Assembly (NCBI RefSeq): GCF_002970975.1
Contig: NZ_KZ672983.1
Coordinates: 295,097 to 359,096, forward strand
Direction of reading: 5' to 3'
DNA: 64,000 nt
DNA from: Microbacterium halophytorum
GTDB taxonomy: Bacteria; Actinomycetota; Actinomycetes; Actinomycetales; Microbacteriaceae
The position numbers and the translations under genes were made by a program. Positions 1-9,103 of the stretch are shown here, piece after piece. How positions within the stretch are numbered: position 1 is the first letter of the stretch; every line of letters begins with the position of its first letter. The notes under the pieces are model-generated. The model had not been told where the DNA came from and did no database searches. It was given only the letters and a program-made list of their open reading frames with translations.

Positions 1-1
1 C

Positions 2-760
2 TATCCCATTCTGTTCGGGCTCAACGTGTCCCTGAAGACTCGCAAGGACTACGTCCTCGACCGTCTCGGCGCCACGCAGACGATCAATCTGCAGAACTAC
101 GCCGACGCATGGGTCAACGCCGACATGGGGCGATACTTCCTGAACACGATCATCGTGACGGGGGTCTCGGTCGTGCTGCTGCTCGTACTCGCGTCGATGT
201 GCGGTTACGCCCTCAGCCACTTGGCGTTCCGCGGCAGCAGGGCGGTATTCTTCGTCATCCTAGGAATGATGATGATCCCCTTCCAGGTGATCATGGTCCC
301 AACCGTGAAAGTGCTCAGCGACTTCGGGCTCATCGATACGTTCCCCGGGTTGATCTTGGCCTACGTCGCCCAGTTCCTCCCATTCACGGTGTACTTCATG
401 ACGTCGTACTATGCGGGCATCCCGAAGGAGTTGACCGAAGCGGCACGCGTGGACGGGAACGGTCTGTTCGGGGTCTGGTGGCGCATCATGGTGCCGTCCG
501 GCAAGCCGGCGCTCGTCTCGATGGGCATCCTGAATGCACTGTTCATCTGGAACGACATCCTGATCGCTCTGCTGATCATGCAGTCACCGGAGAAGCGCAC
601 CGTCATGGTCGGCGTCAGCACCCTGCGCGGCCAGTACCCCGACAACGTGCCGACCTACATCGCCGGCGTGATGCTCGCTGTGCTGCCGATCATTGTCGTG
701 TACCTCGTCTTCCAGCGGCAGATCACGGCCGGCGTAACCGCGGGCGCGACGAAGGGGTGA
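2..760 (+). CDS. carbohydrate ABC transporter permease, MalG type (5' end outside window)
   Basis: Inner-membrane permease subunit of a binding-protein-dependent sugar importer. The frame is open to the left edge and reads YPILFGLNVSLKTRKDY, the usual end of the first membrane helix of MalG-type permeases, so the GTG at 26 is internal and the true start lies before the window. Several hydrophobic helices follow. The cytoplasmic EAA loop is visible as EAARVDGNG...I.VP at about residues 144-163. Only 7 bases separate it from the glycosidase gene, so the two are probably co-transcribed, and the transporter likely imports oligosaccharides released by it. The substrate cannot be read from the permease alone. 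Confidence 0.93.
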   Translation, partial: YPILFGLNVSLKTRKDYVLDRLGATQTINLQNYADAWVNADMGRYFLNTIIVTGVSVVLLLVLASMCGYALSHLAFRGSRAVFFVILGMMMIPFQVIMVPTVKVLSDFGLIDTFPGLILAYVAQFLPFTVYFMTSYYAGIPKELTEAARVDGNGLFGVWWRIMVPSGKPALVSMGILNALFIWNDILIALLIMQSPEKRTVMVGVSTLRGQYPDNVPTYIAGVMLAVLPIIVVYLVFQRQITAGVTAGATKG

Positions 761-767
761 TCGCCAC

Positions 768-2894
768 GTGAGCACCGATCGCATCGAGGTGTACGTCTCG
801 CCTGACGGCTCGCCCTTCGCTGACGGCTCCCGCGGCTACCCGACCAACGATCTCCCGCATGCTGTCTCGCTCGTCCGGGCGCGCCGAGAGCCCGGCCAGC
901 GTGCGATCATCTGGATGTCCGGGGGCGAGTACGCGCATCCGGCACCCGTCGCACTGACGTCCGCCGACTCTTTCACCAGCGTCGCCGCCGAGGACCCGGA
1001 AGACCCGCCGGTTCTGCGCGGCTCGGTCCGGGTCTCGGGTTGGCGGCCGGTGACGGTGAACGGCATCGAGATGTGGGCAGCGCAGGCACCGCGCGCGACC
1101 GCGCGGCGCCTGTACATCGACGGCGAGGCGGCGCCGCGACCGCGATATCCGCGCGATCGGATGCTTCGGGTCGAACAGCAGGCGGGTCTCGACCCCGCCA
1201 GCAGCTTCGTCGGAACGCTCTTCGACGGCTCCGCGTCGTTCCAATACGCCGAAGGGGACATCCCGAAATTCGCGCAAGAACGCTGCGTCGAGGTCGTCGT
1301 ACCCCACTACTGGGTGCAGGAGCGCATGCCGATCGCGGCGATCGATCGCGAACGACGGACGATTTCGTGCTCGCTGAGGAGCATCTTCGCGTTGCGCGAC
1401 GACGCGGCGGAACGGTTCGCGCGCTATTACCTCGACAATGTCGCCGAGGCGCTCGGCGAGGTGCCGGGCGAGTGGTACCTCGACGCCGACGGCTCCGTCT
1501 CGGGTCTCGACGGGCCGCATATTCTGCTCGCCTCCTCCGACGCGCCGCACGATCGCGACGTGCGGCTGCCCGTCATGGACTGCTTCGTTCGGGTCGACGG
1601 CACGGCCGAAGCTCCTGCTCGCGAGGTGCGGTTCGAAGGCATACGGTTCGCGGATGCCGACTTCGATGTGGTCCCCGCGGCCGTACCACCGTTCGGCGTG
1701 CGCGAAGACCCTCAGCTGCCCGTGGGCGGCCGGTACGCCGCGGACGTGCAGGCGGCGTCCACGGTGCCGGCGGCAGTGCGGTTCTCGTTCGCTCGCTCGT
1801 GCGCCGTCGTCGGCGGCGCAATCGAACGCGTCGGCGGATGGGCCATCTCGCTCGCCCCCGGTTCGCGCGGCAATCTGATCTCAGGGGTCGCATTCCGCGA
1901 CCTGGGCGCGGGCGCCGTGCGTGCAGGCGGAGGGCCGGACCGTGCGGCGCTGAGCGCCAACCGCGCCAACGAGATCTCGGACTGCACGGCGGAACGCGGC
2001 GGGCAGGTGTACCGGGGGGCCGTCGCTGTTCTGTTCCAGCACGGGGACCACAACGTGATCGCACACAACGAGATCCGCGACTTCCCGTACTCGGGCGTCT
2101 CGGTGGGCTGGACATGGGACTACGGGCCGAGCCCGTCGGAGGGCAACCTCGTCGTCGGCAACCACATCCACCACCTCGGCCAGGGGCGGCTGAACGACAT
2201 GGGCGGCGTGTATCTGCTCGGTGTCGCACCCGGCACAGTCGTCCGCGACAATCACATCCACGACGTCGAATGTCGCAACTACGGCGGCTGGGGCGTATAC
2301 CTTGACGAGGGATCGAGCCACGTCGTCGTCGAGGGAAACGTCGTGCACGACACATCGAGCCAGTGCTACCACCAGCACTACGGCCGCGAGGTGATCGTGC
2401 GCGACAATATCTGGGCCCGCGGCGGGAACGGCCAAGTCTCGATCACCCGCCCAGAGCCGCATACGTCGTTCACCTTCATCCGGAACATCGTCGTCGGTGC
2501 GGCGTCGCCCGCGTTCGTCGGCGAGCCGGGTGTTCGCGACGTGCGCCTCTTCGGCGCGGACACCGATCTCAACCTGTTCTGGGACACGTCGCCCATCGCC
2601 GGCGCAGTGCGAGCTGCCAACGCCGAGAAGCCGACACTGCCGGACGGCAGCATCGGCTTCTCGATCGTCGAGGCCCTCGATGACGAGTGGGCCGCGCTCG
2701 GCCGCGACCGCCACTCGATCACCGCCGACCCTAGGCTCACCGACAGCTTCGGAGTGGGCGACGACTCCCCGGCACGCGAATTGGGCATCCGCATACCCGA
2801 CGTGTCCGACGTGGGGCCTCGGCCCGCGTCCGATCGGGACCATCCGCTCGCCGCGCCGACGCTGCCCGACCCCTTGCCACCGACACGGGGCTGA
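768..2894 (+). CDS. right-handed parallel beta-helix glycosidase-like protein
   Basis: A 708-residue protein with an N-terminal motif YVSPDGSPFADGS followed by MSGGEY, the hallmark start of large beta-helix carbohydrate-active enzymes (GH141-like and relatives). The middle, roughly residues 330-620, has repeated G-N-x-I/V-x-x-N/H rungs (for example NHIHHLGQGRLNDMGGVYLL) typical of a pectate-lyase-like beta helix. No signal peptide is evident, so it may act in the cytoplasm on imported oligosaccharides. The GTG start follows gaaggggtga with a usable ribosome site that overlaps the end of the permease gene. It is convergent with the beta-galactosidase gene 11 bases away. Family-level assignment is fairly safe; substrate and GH number are inference. 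Confidence 0.8.
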   Translation: MSTDRIEVYVSPDGSPFADGSRGYPTNDLPHAVSLVRARREPGQRAIIWMSGGEYAHPAPVALTSADSFTSVAAEDPEDPPVLRGSVRVSGWRPVTVNGIEMWAAQAPRATARRLYIDGEAAPRPRYPRDRMLRVEQQAGLDPASSFVGTLFDGSASFQYAEGDIPKFAQERCVEVVVPHYWVQERMPIAAIDRERRTISCSLRSIFALRDDAAERFARYYLDNVAEALGEVPGEWYLDADGSVSGLDGPHILLASSDAPHDRDVRLPVMDCFVRVDGTAEAPAREVRFEGIRFADADFDVVPAAVPPFGVREDPQLPVGGRYAADVQAASTVPAAVRFSFARSCAVVGGAIERVGGWAISLAPGSRGNLISGVAFRDLGAGAVRAGGGPDRAALSANRANEISDCTAERGGQVYRGAVAVLFQHGDHNVIAHNEIRDFPYSGVSVGWTWDYGPSPSEGNLVVGNHIHHLGQGRLNDMGGVYLLGVAPGTVVRDNHIHDVECRNYGGWGVYLDEGSSHVVVEGNVVHDTSSQCYHQHYGREVIVRDNIWARGGNGQVSITRPEPHTSFTFIRNIVVGAASPAFVGEPGVRDVRLFGADTDLNLFWDTSPIAGAVRAANAEKPTLPDGSIGFSIVEALDDEWAALGRDRHSITADPRLTDSFGVGDDSPARELGIRIPDVSDVGPRPASDRDHPLAAPTLPDPLPPTRG

Positions 2895-2905
2895 CGCACC
2901 CCGCC

Positions 2906-5311
2906 TCACCCCAACAGCACCGTCTCAACCCGCCGCACGACCGCGGACCGCACCTCGAGAATCGGCTCGGCCGCATCCGGACGCACGCGCGGGTCGACGT
3001 ACACCCCGGTTGCCGGGTTCCACGCGAACGCCTGCAGCGTGAGCGGCGCTGACCGCAGCGCGTCGGCGTACGGGGCGAGGTCGACCTCGAGCGCGCGGCC
3101 GTGCCAGAACTGGTCGGCGATCAGCTCGTCGCCGATGTGCAGCCGGATGACGTCGCCGATCCAATCCAGCGAGAGGACCGCGGCTTCGGCGGACAGCGCG
3201 TCCGCCGGTATGTGCACGTCGACGCTCGCGGCCGCCGCGAAGTCCGCCGTCGTCGGCGCCGACAGGCGGTCGGCGGGCCCGCCGCGGCGCACCGGCGCGA
3301 CGGGCGCCGCGGGGAACGCGGGCACCTCGATGCGCTGCTCGGCGACCCCGGCAGGCACGGCGTACCGGCTGAAGACACCGCCCTCGCCGACGACAGGGGC
3401 CTCGTTCCGGAGGGGCGGGAACACGCCGATCGCGGTGGCTTCGGCGCCGCGCACGGCGCAGTAGCCGCCGTCGAACCACCCGCCGCCGCGCCACAGCACA
3501 ACGGAGTCGCGCCCGCCGATGTCCCCGCGCCATACGGACGCCGCACCGTCGCCGTCGAGGATCACGAAGGTCGTGCCGCCGACGCGCACCTCGCAGCCGA
3601 GGCCCGGAGGGGCATCCGGGTGCAGGACGAGGTCCGCGCCGTCGCGCCGCACCGAGGCCCCGGAGACATCGGCCGCGAGCGCTCGGCTCGCCGGGGCGGC
3701 GCCGGCGGCCCCGTGCACCCGGATCTCCGGTGCGACACCCGGCGTCGCGGCGAGCAGCACGACCGGCCCGCCCGGCCCGTCGAACTCCGTGATCGGCTGG
3801 GCCGTCGCCGAGACCTCCTCCAGCCCGCCGAGCCGTTGGCGCAGAGGCCACGCCGCGTACGCGCCCGAGCGGAGGTGCGCCGGTGCCGACGGGATCGTCA
3901 CGGCCTCGTCGTCGAACTCCACGTGGAACTGCACGTTATCGAGGGCGGGGAGGACGGCGATCGCCGGCTGGTGGTTGTTCACGAACAGGAACCCGCGGCG
4001 CCCGTCGGACCGCACGGCCCAGCGGGGCGCTCCGACAGCCGGTTCGGGGACCGTCACCACGGCGTCGGCGATCGCGCCGCCGAACGCCCGCAGCATGAGG
4101 TGCTGCTGGCGCAGCAGGTGGAAGTGGCGGCGCTGGCCGCCCGCCGCCCCGATGGGCGCCCCGAAGTCGTAGTCGCGCGCGGGCACGTCGTTCGGGTACC
4201 CGGTCTCCTGCGATTCCTGCAGCGTCGTCAGCCGCCCCATCGCCTGCGCCCCGCCGTGGTACATGTAGTAGCCCTGCCACGACGAGCCGCTGCCGAGCTT
4301 CGTCAGCGCGAGCGCCGCGACGTCATCCGGTTCGACGAGGGGCCTGCGGTGGTACGCGACCGCCATGCCGCCCCCGAGCTCGCACGTCACGAACGGCCAC
4401 GGGTCGGCGTCGCCCGCCGCTTCCGCCGCCCGCGCGGGCGCATCGCGCAGGTCGGCGCCGACGGTCAGATCGTCGCGCACGGTGCTGAACGAGAAGTGCA
4501 TCTCGCCGAACCCCGGCCAGCCGGTCGTCGACTCCTCCCAGAAGCCGTCGGCATAGCCGGCGTACACCGGCAGGACGCGGCCGGCCGGAAGCTGCGCGCC
4601 GCCCCATCCGGTCGCCGTCCACAGGCTCGCGCGCATGCCGGCCTCCTCCGCGAGGCGGCGCAGCGTCGCGAGGTGCGGGCCGTCGTCGTAGAGCTCGTTG
4701 TCGACCTGGATGCCGATGATCGGGGCACCCGGGTTCTCCTCGGAGCGGAACAGCCCGCGCGCTTGCTCGGCGATCGCGCCGAACCACCGGCGCACGTGCG
4801 CGAGGTAGGCCGGGTCGTCGGAGCGGTGCCGGATGGGCAGCGCCTGCAGCCAGTCGGGGAACCCGCCGTTGCGCGACTCGCCGTGCGCCCACGGCCCGAT
4901 GCGGAGCATGACCTTCAGGCCCGCCGCGTCCGCGAGCTCGATGAAGCGCCGCACGTCGCGGGGCCCGTCCCAGCGCAGATCCCCCTCGGTCTCCTCATGG
5001 GTGTTCCAGATCACGTAGGTCGCGAGCACCGAGATGCCGCCGGATGCGAGCTTGCGCAGCTCGCGCTCCCACCGATGCGGCAGGTCGCGGGCGAAGTGGT
5101 ACTCGCCCATCACGGGGATCCACGGCTCGCCGCCGACCGTGACGCTGCGGCTCGTGAGCCGGATCGGGCCGGGCATACCGTCGCCGTCGCCGATCTCGAG
5201 CGGCGCCGCGCCCACGGGCGGCGGCATCGGAACCCGGATGCGGTGGGCGGCCCCCGCGGGAACCCGACGGCCGCGCGGCTGGTCCGAATGGATCGATTCG
5301 CTCACCCGCAC
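2906..5311 (-). CDS. beta-galactosidase, glycoside hydrolase family 35
   Basis: Retaining exo-beta-galactosidase of GH35. The TIM barrel begins near residue 50 with PWIPVMGEYHFARDLPHRW, then SGGISVLATYVIWNTHEE, and LRIGPWAHGESRNGGFPDWL. The acid/base Glu lies in GIQVDNELYDD (about residue 203), and the likely nucleophile Glu in VTCELGGG (about residue 310). A C-terminal beta-sandwich region of some 350 residues follows, ending in a jelly-roll-like segment near the stop. No signal peptide is seen, suggesting cytoplasmic action. The GTG start has no good Shine-Dalgarno; a second GTG 6 bases downstream is equally possible. Context with a sugar importer and beta-helix glycosidase suggests plant galactan or pectin side-chain use. 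Confidence 0.92.
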   Translation of the reverse strand: MRVSESIHSDQPRGRRVPAGAAHRIRVPMPPPVGAAPLEIGDGDGMPGPIRLTSRSVTVGGEPWIPVMGEYHFARDLPHRWERELRKLASGGISVLATYVIWNTHEETEGDLRWDGPRDVRRFIELADAAGLKVMLRIGPWAHGESRNGGFPDWLQALPIRHRSDDPAYLAHVRRWFGAIAEQARGLFRSEENPGAPIIGIQVDNELYDDGPHLATLRRLAEEAGMRASLWTATGWGGAQLPAGRVLPVYAGYADGFWEESTTGWPGFGEMHFSFSTVRDDLTVGADLRDAPARAAEAAGDADPWPFVTCELGGGMAVAYHRRPLVEPDDVAALALTKLGSGSSWQGYYMYHGGAQAMGRLTTLQESQETGYPNDVPARDYDFGAPIGAAGGQRRHFHLLRQQHLMLRAFGGAIADAVVTVPEPAVGAPRWAVRSDGRRGFLFVNNHQPAIAVLPALDNVQFHVEFDDEAVTIPSAPAHLRSGAYAAWPLRQRLGGLEEVSATAQPITEFDGPGGPVVLLAATPGVAPEIRVHGAAGAAPASRALAADVSGASVRRDGADLVLHPDAPPGLGCEVRVGGTTFVILDGDGAASVWRGDIGGRDSVVLWRGGGWFDGGYCAVRGAEATAIGVFPPLRNEAPVVGEGGVFSRYAVPAGVAEQRIEVPAFPAAPVAPVRRGGPADRLSAPTTADFAAAASVDVHIPADALSAEAAVLSLDWIGDVIRLHIGDELIADQFWHGRALEVDLAPYADALRSAPLTLQAFAWNPATGVYVDPRVRPDAAEPILEVRSAVVRRVETVLLG

Positions 5312-5389
5312 GACGCTATCGGTGCCGGGCGCCCTCCCGGTACCGACGGGACGACGGCGGGGATGGACGAAGCGCTCGGTCCGCCCTCG

Positions 5390-6220
5390 TCACCCGAGCC
5401 GGAGCGCCTCGGCGATCTGCTCGAGCGAGCCGATCGGGTCGTCTCCGAGCGCCTGGAACGACAGGTGGTCGGCGCCCGCGTCGAGGTGCGCCTGGGCCCC
5501 GAGCACGGCGGCCGCGGCGGTCGGGTTCGCCGCGACGCGGTCGATCAGGGCATCCGAACCGCCGGAGGCGATGTCGTCCGGATCGACGCCGAAGCGCACG
5601 AGGGCGTTGGTGTAGTTCTGCAGGCCGAAGTACTTCTTCAGGTAGTTCCGCGCGATCTCGCGCGCCTTGCCCTGGTCGGCGTCGAGCGATACCTTCAGCT
5701 CTGGCGCGAGCAGCGCATCGCCGAGGATCGGGCGGGCGTGGGCCGTGTGCTCCGGGACCGTCAGGTACGGGTGCGCGCCAAGGGTCGCCTCGGCCGAGAA
5801 CGCGAGCGTCCTGTCCCCCAGCGCGGCGAGGAGCATCTGGTCCTGACGGAGCCCCTCGGCGGCGAGCACCGCAACGTACTCGCGCAGGGCTGTCAGCGGA
5901 CGCACCCGCTCCGGGGTCGCCTCGCGGTGGCCGGAGCCGATGCCGAGCACGAAGCGGCCGGGGTGGCGCTCCTCGATGCGGCGGAACGACGCCGCAACGT
6001 CGACGGCGGCATCCTTCCAGATATTCACGATGCCGGTCGCGACGGTGATGTGCTCGGTCGCGTCGAGCGCCCGCTCGACCGGCGCGAGCTCCGCGGACGG
6101 CGATCCGCCGACCCAGAGCGCGCCGTAGCCGAGGCGCTCGACCGCTTGCGCGAACCGTTCGTCGATCCCGCTCTCCCAGCGCCACGCGCCGTACGTCCCG
6201 AAGTCCTGCTTCGTCACCAC
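5390..6220 (-). CDS. LLM-class F420-dependent oxidoreductase (TIGR03620-like)
   Basis: Luciferase-like TIM-barrel oxidoreductase, probably using F420 rather than FMN. Visible family features include ERLGYGALWVGGSPS near the N-terminus, TGIVNIWKDAA, RHPGRF.LGIGSGH in the middle and the C-terminal GADHLSFQALGDDP. I take the GTG at 6220 as start because gagggagc lies 6-7 bases ahead of it; a longer frame from 6268 has no ribosome site and adds 16 non-conserved residues. The gene sits between the GH35 gene and the glycan operon, on the same strand as both; its substrate is not apparent. It fits with the F420 genes further along the window. Confidence 0.87.
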   Translation of the reverse strand: MVTKQDFGTYGAWRWESGIDERFAQAVERLGYGALWVGGSPSAELAPVERALDATEHITVATGIVNIWKDAAVDVAASFRRIEERHPGRFVLGIGSGHREATPERVRPLTALREYVAVLAAEGLRQDQMLLAALGDRTLAFSAEATLGAHPYLTVPEHTAHARPILGDALLAPELKVSLDADQGKAREIARNYLKKYFGLQNYTNALVRFGVDPDDIASGGSDALIDRVAANPTAAAAVLGAQAHLDAGADHLSFQALGDDPIGSLEQIAEALRLG

Positions 6221-6450
6221 TTGCTGCTCCCTCGCGTCGTTCTCTCGGCCAGTGCGCGCATCCGGCACGCACTCGTTGGTGGCAACCGAACGGACGCGCG
6301 GTTATTCCGTGCCCGCCGCGACGCGTGGCCGAGTGCGAGCGGCTCGGCGGCGGGGGTGACCGCGCTCCCCCTCGCCGACGCGTTCCCCGCGCAACCTTCG
6401 CGGGTCAGGACGGGGCCGGCCGCGAGCCTGATCGCGCCGCGACCGCATGC

Positions 6451-6939
6451 TCAGTCGTCGTCATCGTCATCGTCATCGTCATCGTCGTCATCGCCGCCGT
6501 TGTCGTCAGCGTCATCGTCGTCGTCATCATCGTCCTCGTCGACGTCGACCGGTGGCGGCGGCGTCACGCTCTCGACGTCGGACCCGCCGGAGCCCGACCC
6601 CGATCCCCCGGATGACCCGCCATCGCTCGGGGCCGATCCGCCCGTGTCGTTCGCCGGCGGCGCTTCCGGCTCGTGACGGACCTCGGGCTCCCCCTTCGGC
6701 TCCGGCGATCTCTCCGGCTCCGCCGTCTTCTTCGGCTCCGGGCTCGGCTTCGGTTCTTCCGTCGGTTCGTCGCTCGGGGTCGGACCGCCCGTGCTCGTCG
6801 GCGCGATCGCCGGGGCCTCGCGGATGACCCCCGACTCGCGATCGCCGCCCATGGCCGCGGAGATCCCGACCACGCCGATGGCGACGGCCGCGACGCTCGC
6901 CGCGGCTCCGACCCAGATCATCACCTGTTCGCGCTTCAT
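6451..6939 (-). CDS. membrane-anchored protein with poly-aspartate C-terminal tail
   Basis: A 162-residue protein of unknown function, last gene of the glycan operon. The start ATG overlaps the upstream kinase stop (ATGA). Residues 6-30 form one hydrophobic segment (MIWVGAAASVAAVAIGVVGI), probably an uncleaved anchor. Then comes a Pro/Glu/Lys-rich spacer (PSPEPKKTAEPERSPEPKG), a Gly/Ser run, and VDVDEDDD followed by two Asp blocks separated by ADDNGG, ending in 13 Asp. The tail is encoded by a nearly pure gac/gat triplet repeat. No domain is recognised. A tail of this kind could bind calcium or basic surfaces outside the membrane; this is a guess. Confidence 0.7.
   Translation of the reverse strand: MKREQVMIWVGAAASVAAVAIGVVGISAAMGGDRESGVIREAPAIAPTSTGGPTPSDEPTEEPKPSPEPKKTAEPERSPEPKGEPEVRHEPEAPPANDTGGSAPSDGGSSGGSGSGSGGSDVESVTPPPPVDVDEDDDDDDDDADDNGGDDDDDDDDDDDDD
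6454..6543. repeat. triplet repeat (gtc/atc on + strand) encoding the poly-Asp tail
   Basis: About 90 bases made almost only of gtc, atc and gcc triplets on the + strand, immediately before the stop codon of the membrane protein. Because the unit is 3 bases, slippage would lengthen or shorten the Asp tail without changing frame. Confidence 0.85.
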
Positions 6940-8021
6940 GCCAGCGCCCTCCGTTCCCGGGCGGGCATCCCCACCCGACCTGATTCGCGTTCGGCCAGTC
7001 GCACCAGCCGTTCGAGGTCGTCGTGCGCCGCGCGCCGGGAGCCGGGTCGCAGCAGGTGCACGCAGTCGATGCGGAACCGCGCGGCGAGGCGCCACGCGGA
7101 CAGCCGCCTCTGGCTCACGTCGAGCGCGGCGGCGGCCGCCTCGACGGAGGCGAGGGCCACGCGGGCCCGATCGGGCGCCCAGGTGCCGAGCCGCACCGCC
7201 AACCCGATGTGCGCGGCGAGGTTGCCGAGGTCGAGCGCCGGGTCCGCCCTGGCGCACGTATCGAGGTCGATCAGGCCGACCCCGCCCTCCGGGCTCCACA
7301 GAAGCTGCTTGTCGTGCAGGTCGCGGTGCGCGAGGGCCCCCGGCGCGCCGGCGACGGCCGCCAGCTCGTCGGCGACGGCGCCCGCGGCGCTCCGCATCCG
7401 GTCGCTCCGGCCCACCAGAGCGTCTGCCCTGCCTGCCCACTCGAGCAGCACCCCCGCCTCGTCCTCCGTGCTGTGCGCGGGCAGGCCCGACGCGTCGGCC
7501 GAACCCACGGCGGTCGACCAGGCGCGCTCCCACCCCCGCCACGCGGCCGCCCACTGCGCGACGCCACCGGATGCTCCGAGCTCGGCGAACGTCGTGCCGC
7601 CCAGCGGCGAGAAGCAGACGACGTCGCGCGCGGCGAACCCGTGCGGCACGATCCGGGGCACGCGCATCGCGCCGGCGAAGAGCTCGGCGCTGGCGTGGGC
7701 TTGCGCGACTCCGCCCGCGCGCCCCGGGCGCACGACCTTCGCGAACGCGCCCCCGTCGTCCAGGCGCACGACGGCGCGCTTACCCGGCCGGTGCGAGATG
7801 ACGCGGCCCGCGCGGGCGACGGCGGCGAGCGCCGGGAGCCGCGGGTCGGCGCCGGCGGGCAGCAGCCGGGCGCCGCCGGCCGCGCTCCAGTACCCGCCTC
7901 GCGCCTCGCGGTCGCGCCGCGCTTCGATCGGCGTCTCCGCGCCGACCTCGGCGGGCCACGCCCTCGCGATCGCCCATTCGCGCCCCTCGACCTCGACCGC
8001 TGCCGGCACCTCCTCGCTCAT
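6936..8021 (-). CDS. phosphotransferase, maltokinase/APH-like (second of two)
   Basis: Protein-kinase-fold small-molecule kinase of 361 residues. The catalytic loop is AHRDLHDKQLL (about residues 238-248), and the metal loop GLIDLDTCARADPALDLGNL follows about 13 residues later. The loop ends in Gln rather than the Asn of ordinary aminoglycoside phosphotransferases, as in actinobacterial maltokinases (HGDLHLGQ). The start ATG overlaps the stop of the preceding kinase by ATGA, and the gene overlaps the next in the same way, so translation is coupled. In this glycosyltransferase operon it more likely phosphorylates a sugar or lipid-linked intermediate than a drug. The substrate is unknown. Confidence 0.82.
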   Translation of the reverse strand: MSEEVPAAVEVEGREWAIARAWPAEVGAETPIEARRDREARGGYWSAAGGARLLPAGADPRLPALAAVARAGRVISHRPGKRAVVRLDDGGAFAKVVRPGRAGGVAQAHASAELFAGAMRVPRIVPHGFAARDVVCFSPLGGTTFAELGASGGVAQWAAAWRGWERAWSTAVGSADASGLPAHSTEDEAGVLLEWAGRADALVGRSDRMRSAAGAVADELAAVAGAPGALAHRDLHDKQLLWSPEGGVGLIDLDTCARADPALDLGNLAAHIGLAVRLGTWAPDRARVALASVEAAAAALDVSQRRLSAWRLAARFRIDCVHLLRPGSRRAAHDDLERLVRLAERESGRVGMPARERRALA

Positions 8022-9103
8022 CCGGCGTCCTCCTCCGCGCGCGCCAGCTCGCCCTCGACGCGGGCGGGCCAATCGGCGGGCGCCGTGCGGAACGGCTCGA
8101 TCGCCCGCTGCAGGATCGCGAGCGCGCGGTGGTTGCGCATTGCCGCCTCGTCGACGCGGCCTCCGGCGGCCCGGTAGCCGTCGAGCAGCGACGGTTCTCC
8201 GCCGCAGGCCAGGAAGGATCCGAGGTCGCTCTCGGGCGCGGCGATCTGCGCGCGATCGAGGTCGATGATCCGGATGCCGGAGCCGTCCGACAGCACCTGG
8301 TCGGCCGTGAAGTCGCCGTGGCAGAACGCGCGGCGCCGGCCGAACGGCCCGCGCGCGATGCGGTCCGCCACCCGCCGGGCGCGGCCCGCCAGCTCGGGCA
8401 GCACCGCCGCGATGGCCTGCCCCGCGGCGCCCGCCTCGCGGGCGGGGTCGGCGACGGGCAGGGCCGGCGGCGACACGAGGTGGATCCCGGCCAGGGCCTC
8501 GCCCGCCCTGGCGGCCGACTCGGGCGAGGCGTCGAGATCGGCACCCCACCAGGGCGTCGACGACACCCCGTCGCCCAGCCGGACGGGCGCGAGGACCGGC
8601 AGCCCCGCGGCCGCGAGCGCCGACGCCGCCGCCATCGGCGCCTCCTCCGCGGCGAACTTCACGGCGGAGGCGCCGTCGCGCACGACGAGCCTCCGCAGCG
8701 GGTTGTACCGGACGATGCGCGCACCCGCGAGCGTCGCCGCCCGATCGCCGTAGTGGCTCATCACGCGCCGCACCAGGAGCCGGTCGGCGTACGCGGGGCC
8801 GGAGAGCACGCGCGCGGTCGGGGCGAACGTCACGGCACCGGCCCGCCGCGCCCGGTCGGCGCTCTTGACGAGCTTGTCGGGGTCGGCGTAGGAGGCGATC
8901 CAGTACCGGTCGCCCGCCGCATCTCGCACGGCGGCGAGGATCGCCGCGCCCGGCTTGTACCGGAGCCGCTCGATCTCGAGGCGCCGGCCGAATGCGTCCG
9001 CCCGGGCGTCGTCGTCGAGGACGACGGCGAGCTCCGGCAGCGAGGGGTCGCGCTCGATCAGCGCGGCGACGGCGTCGCCGGCGGTCATCGTGGACGGGTT
9101 CAT
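8018..9103 (-). CDS. phosphotransferase, maltokinase/APH-like (first of two)
   Basis: A second 361-residue kinase of the same fold, diverged from its downstream neighbour. The catalytic loop is CHGDFTADQVL (about residues 257-267) and the metal loop IIDLDRAQIAAPESDLGSF. It also has Gln in place of the usual Asn. The N-terminal lobe contains LERLRYKPG, a motif typical of maltokinase-like and glycan-operon kinases. I choose the ATG at 9103 because it overlaps the ABC transporter stop (ATGA), the junction style of the whole operon; an upstream GTG-type start at 9142 would overlap the transporter by 40 bases. Two related kinases in tandem suggest sequential or heteromeric phosphorylation steps. 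Confidence 0.82.
   Translation of the reverse strand: MNPSTMTAGDAVAALIERDPSLPELAVVLDDDARADAFGRRLEIERLRYKPGAAILAAVRDAAGDRYWIASYADPDKLVKSADRARRAGAVTFAPTARVLSGPAYADRLLVRRVMSHYGDRAATLAGARIVRYNPLRRLVVRDGASAVKFAAEEAPMAAASALAAAGLPVLAPVRLGDGVSSTPWWGADLDASPESAARAGEALAGIHLVSPPALPVADPAREAGAAGQAIAAVLPELAGRARRVADRIARGPFGRRRAFCHGDFTADQVLSDGSGIRIIDLDRAQIAAPESDLGSFLACGGEPSLLDGYRAAGGRVDEAAMRNHRALAILQRAIEPFRTAPADWPARVEGELARAEEDAG

Noticed and set aside
3101..6676. Very long open frame (1191 codons) on the + strand
   Set aside because: It runs antisense through the GH35 and LLM genes, which have clear conserved motifs. Its product is Arg/Ala/Asp-rich, the usual mirror of high-GC coding sequence, and ends in the complement of the Asp triplet repeat.
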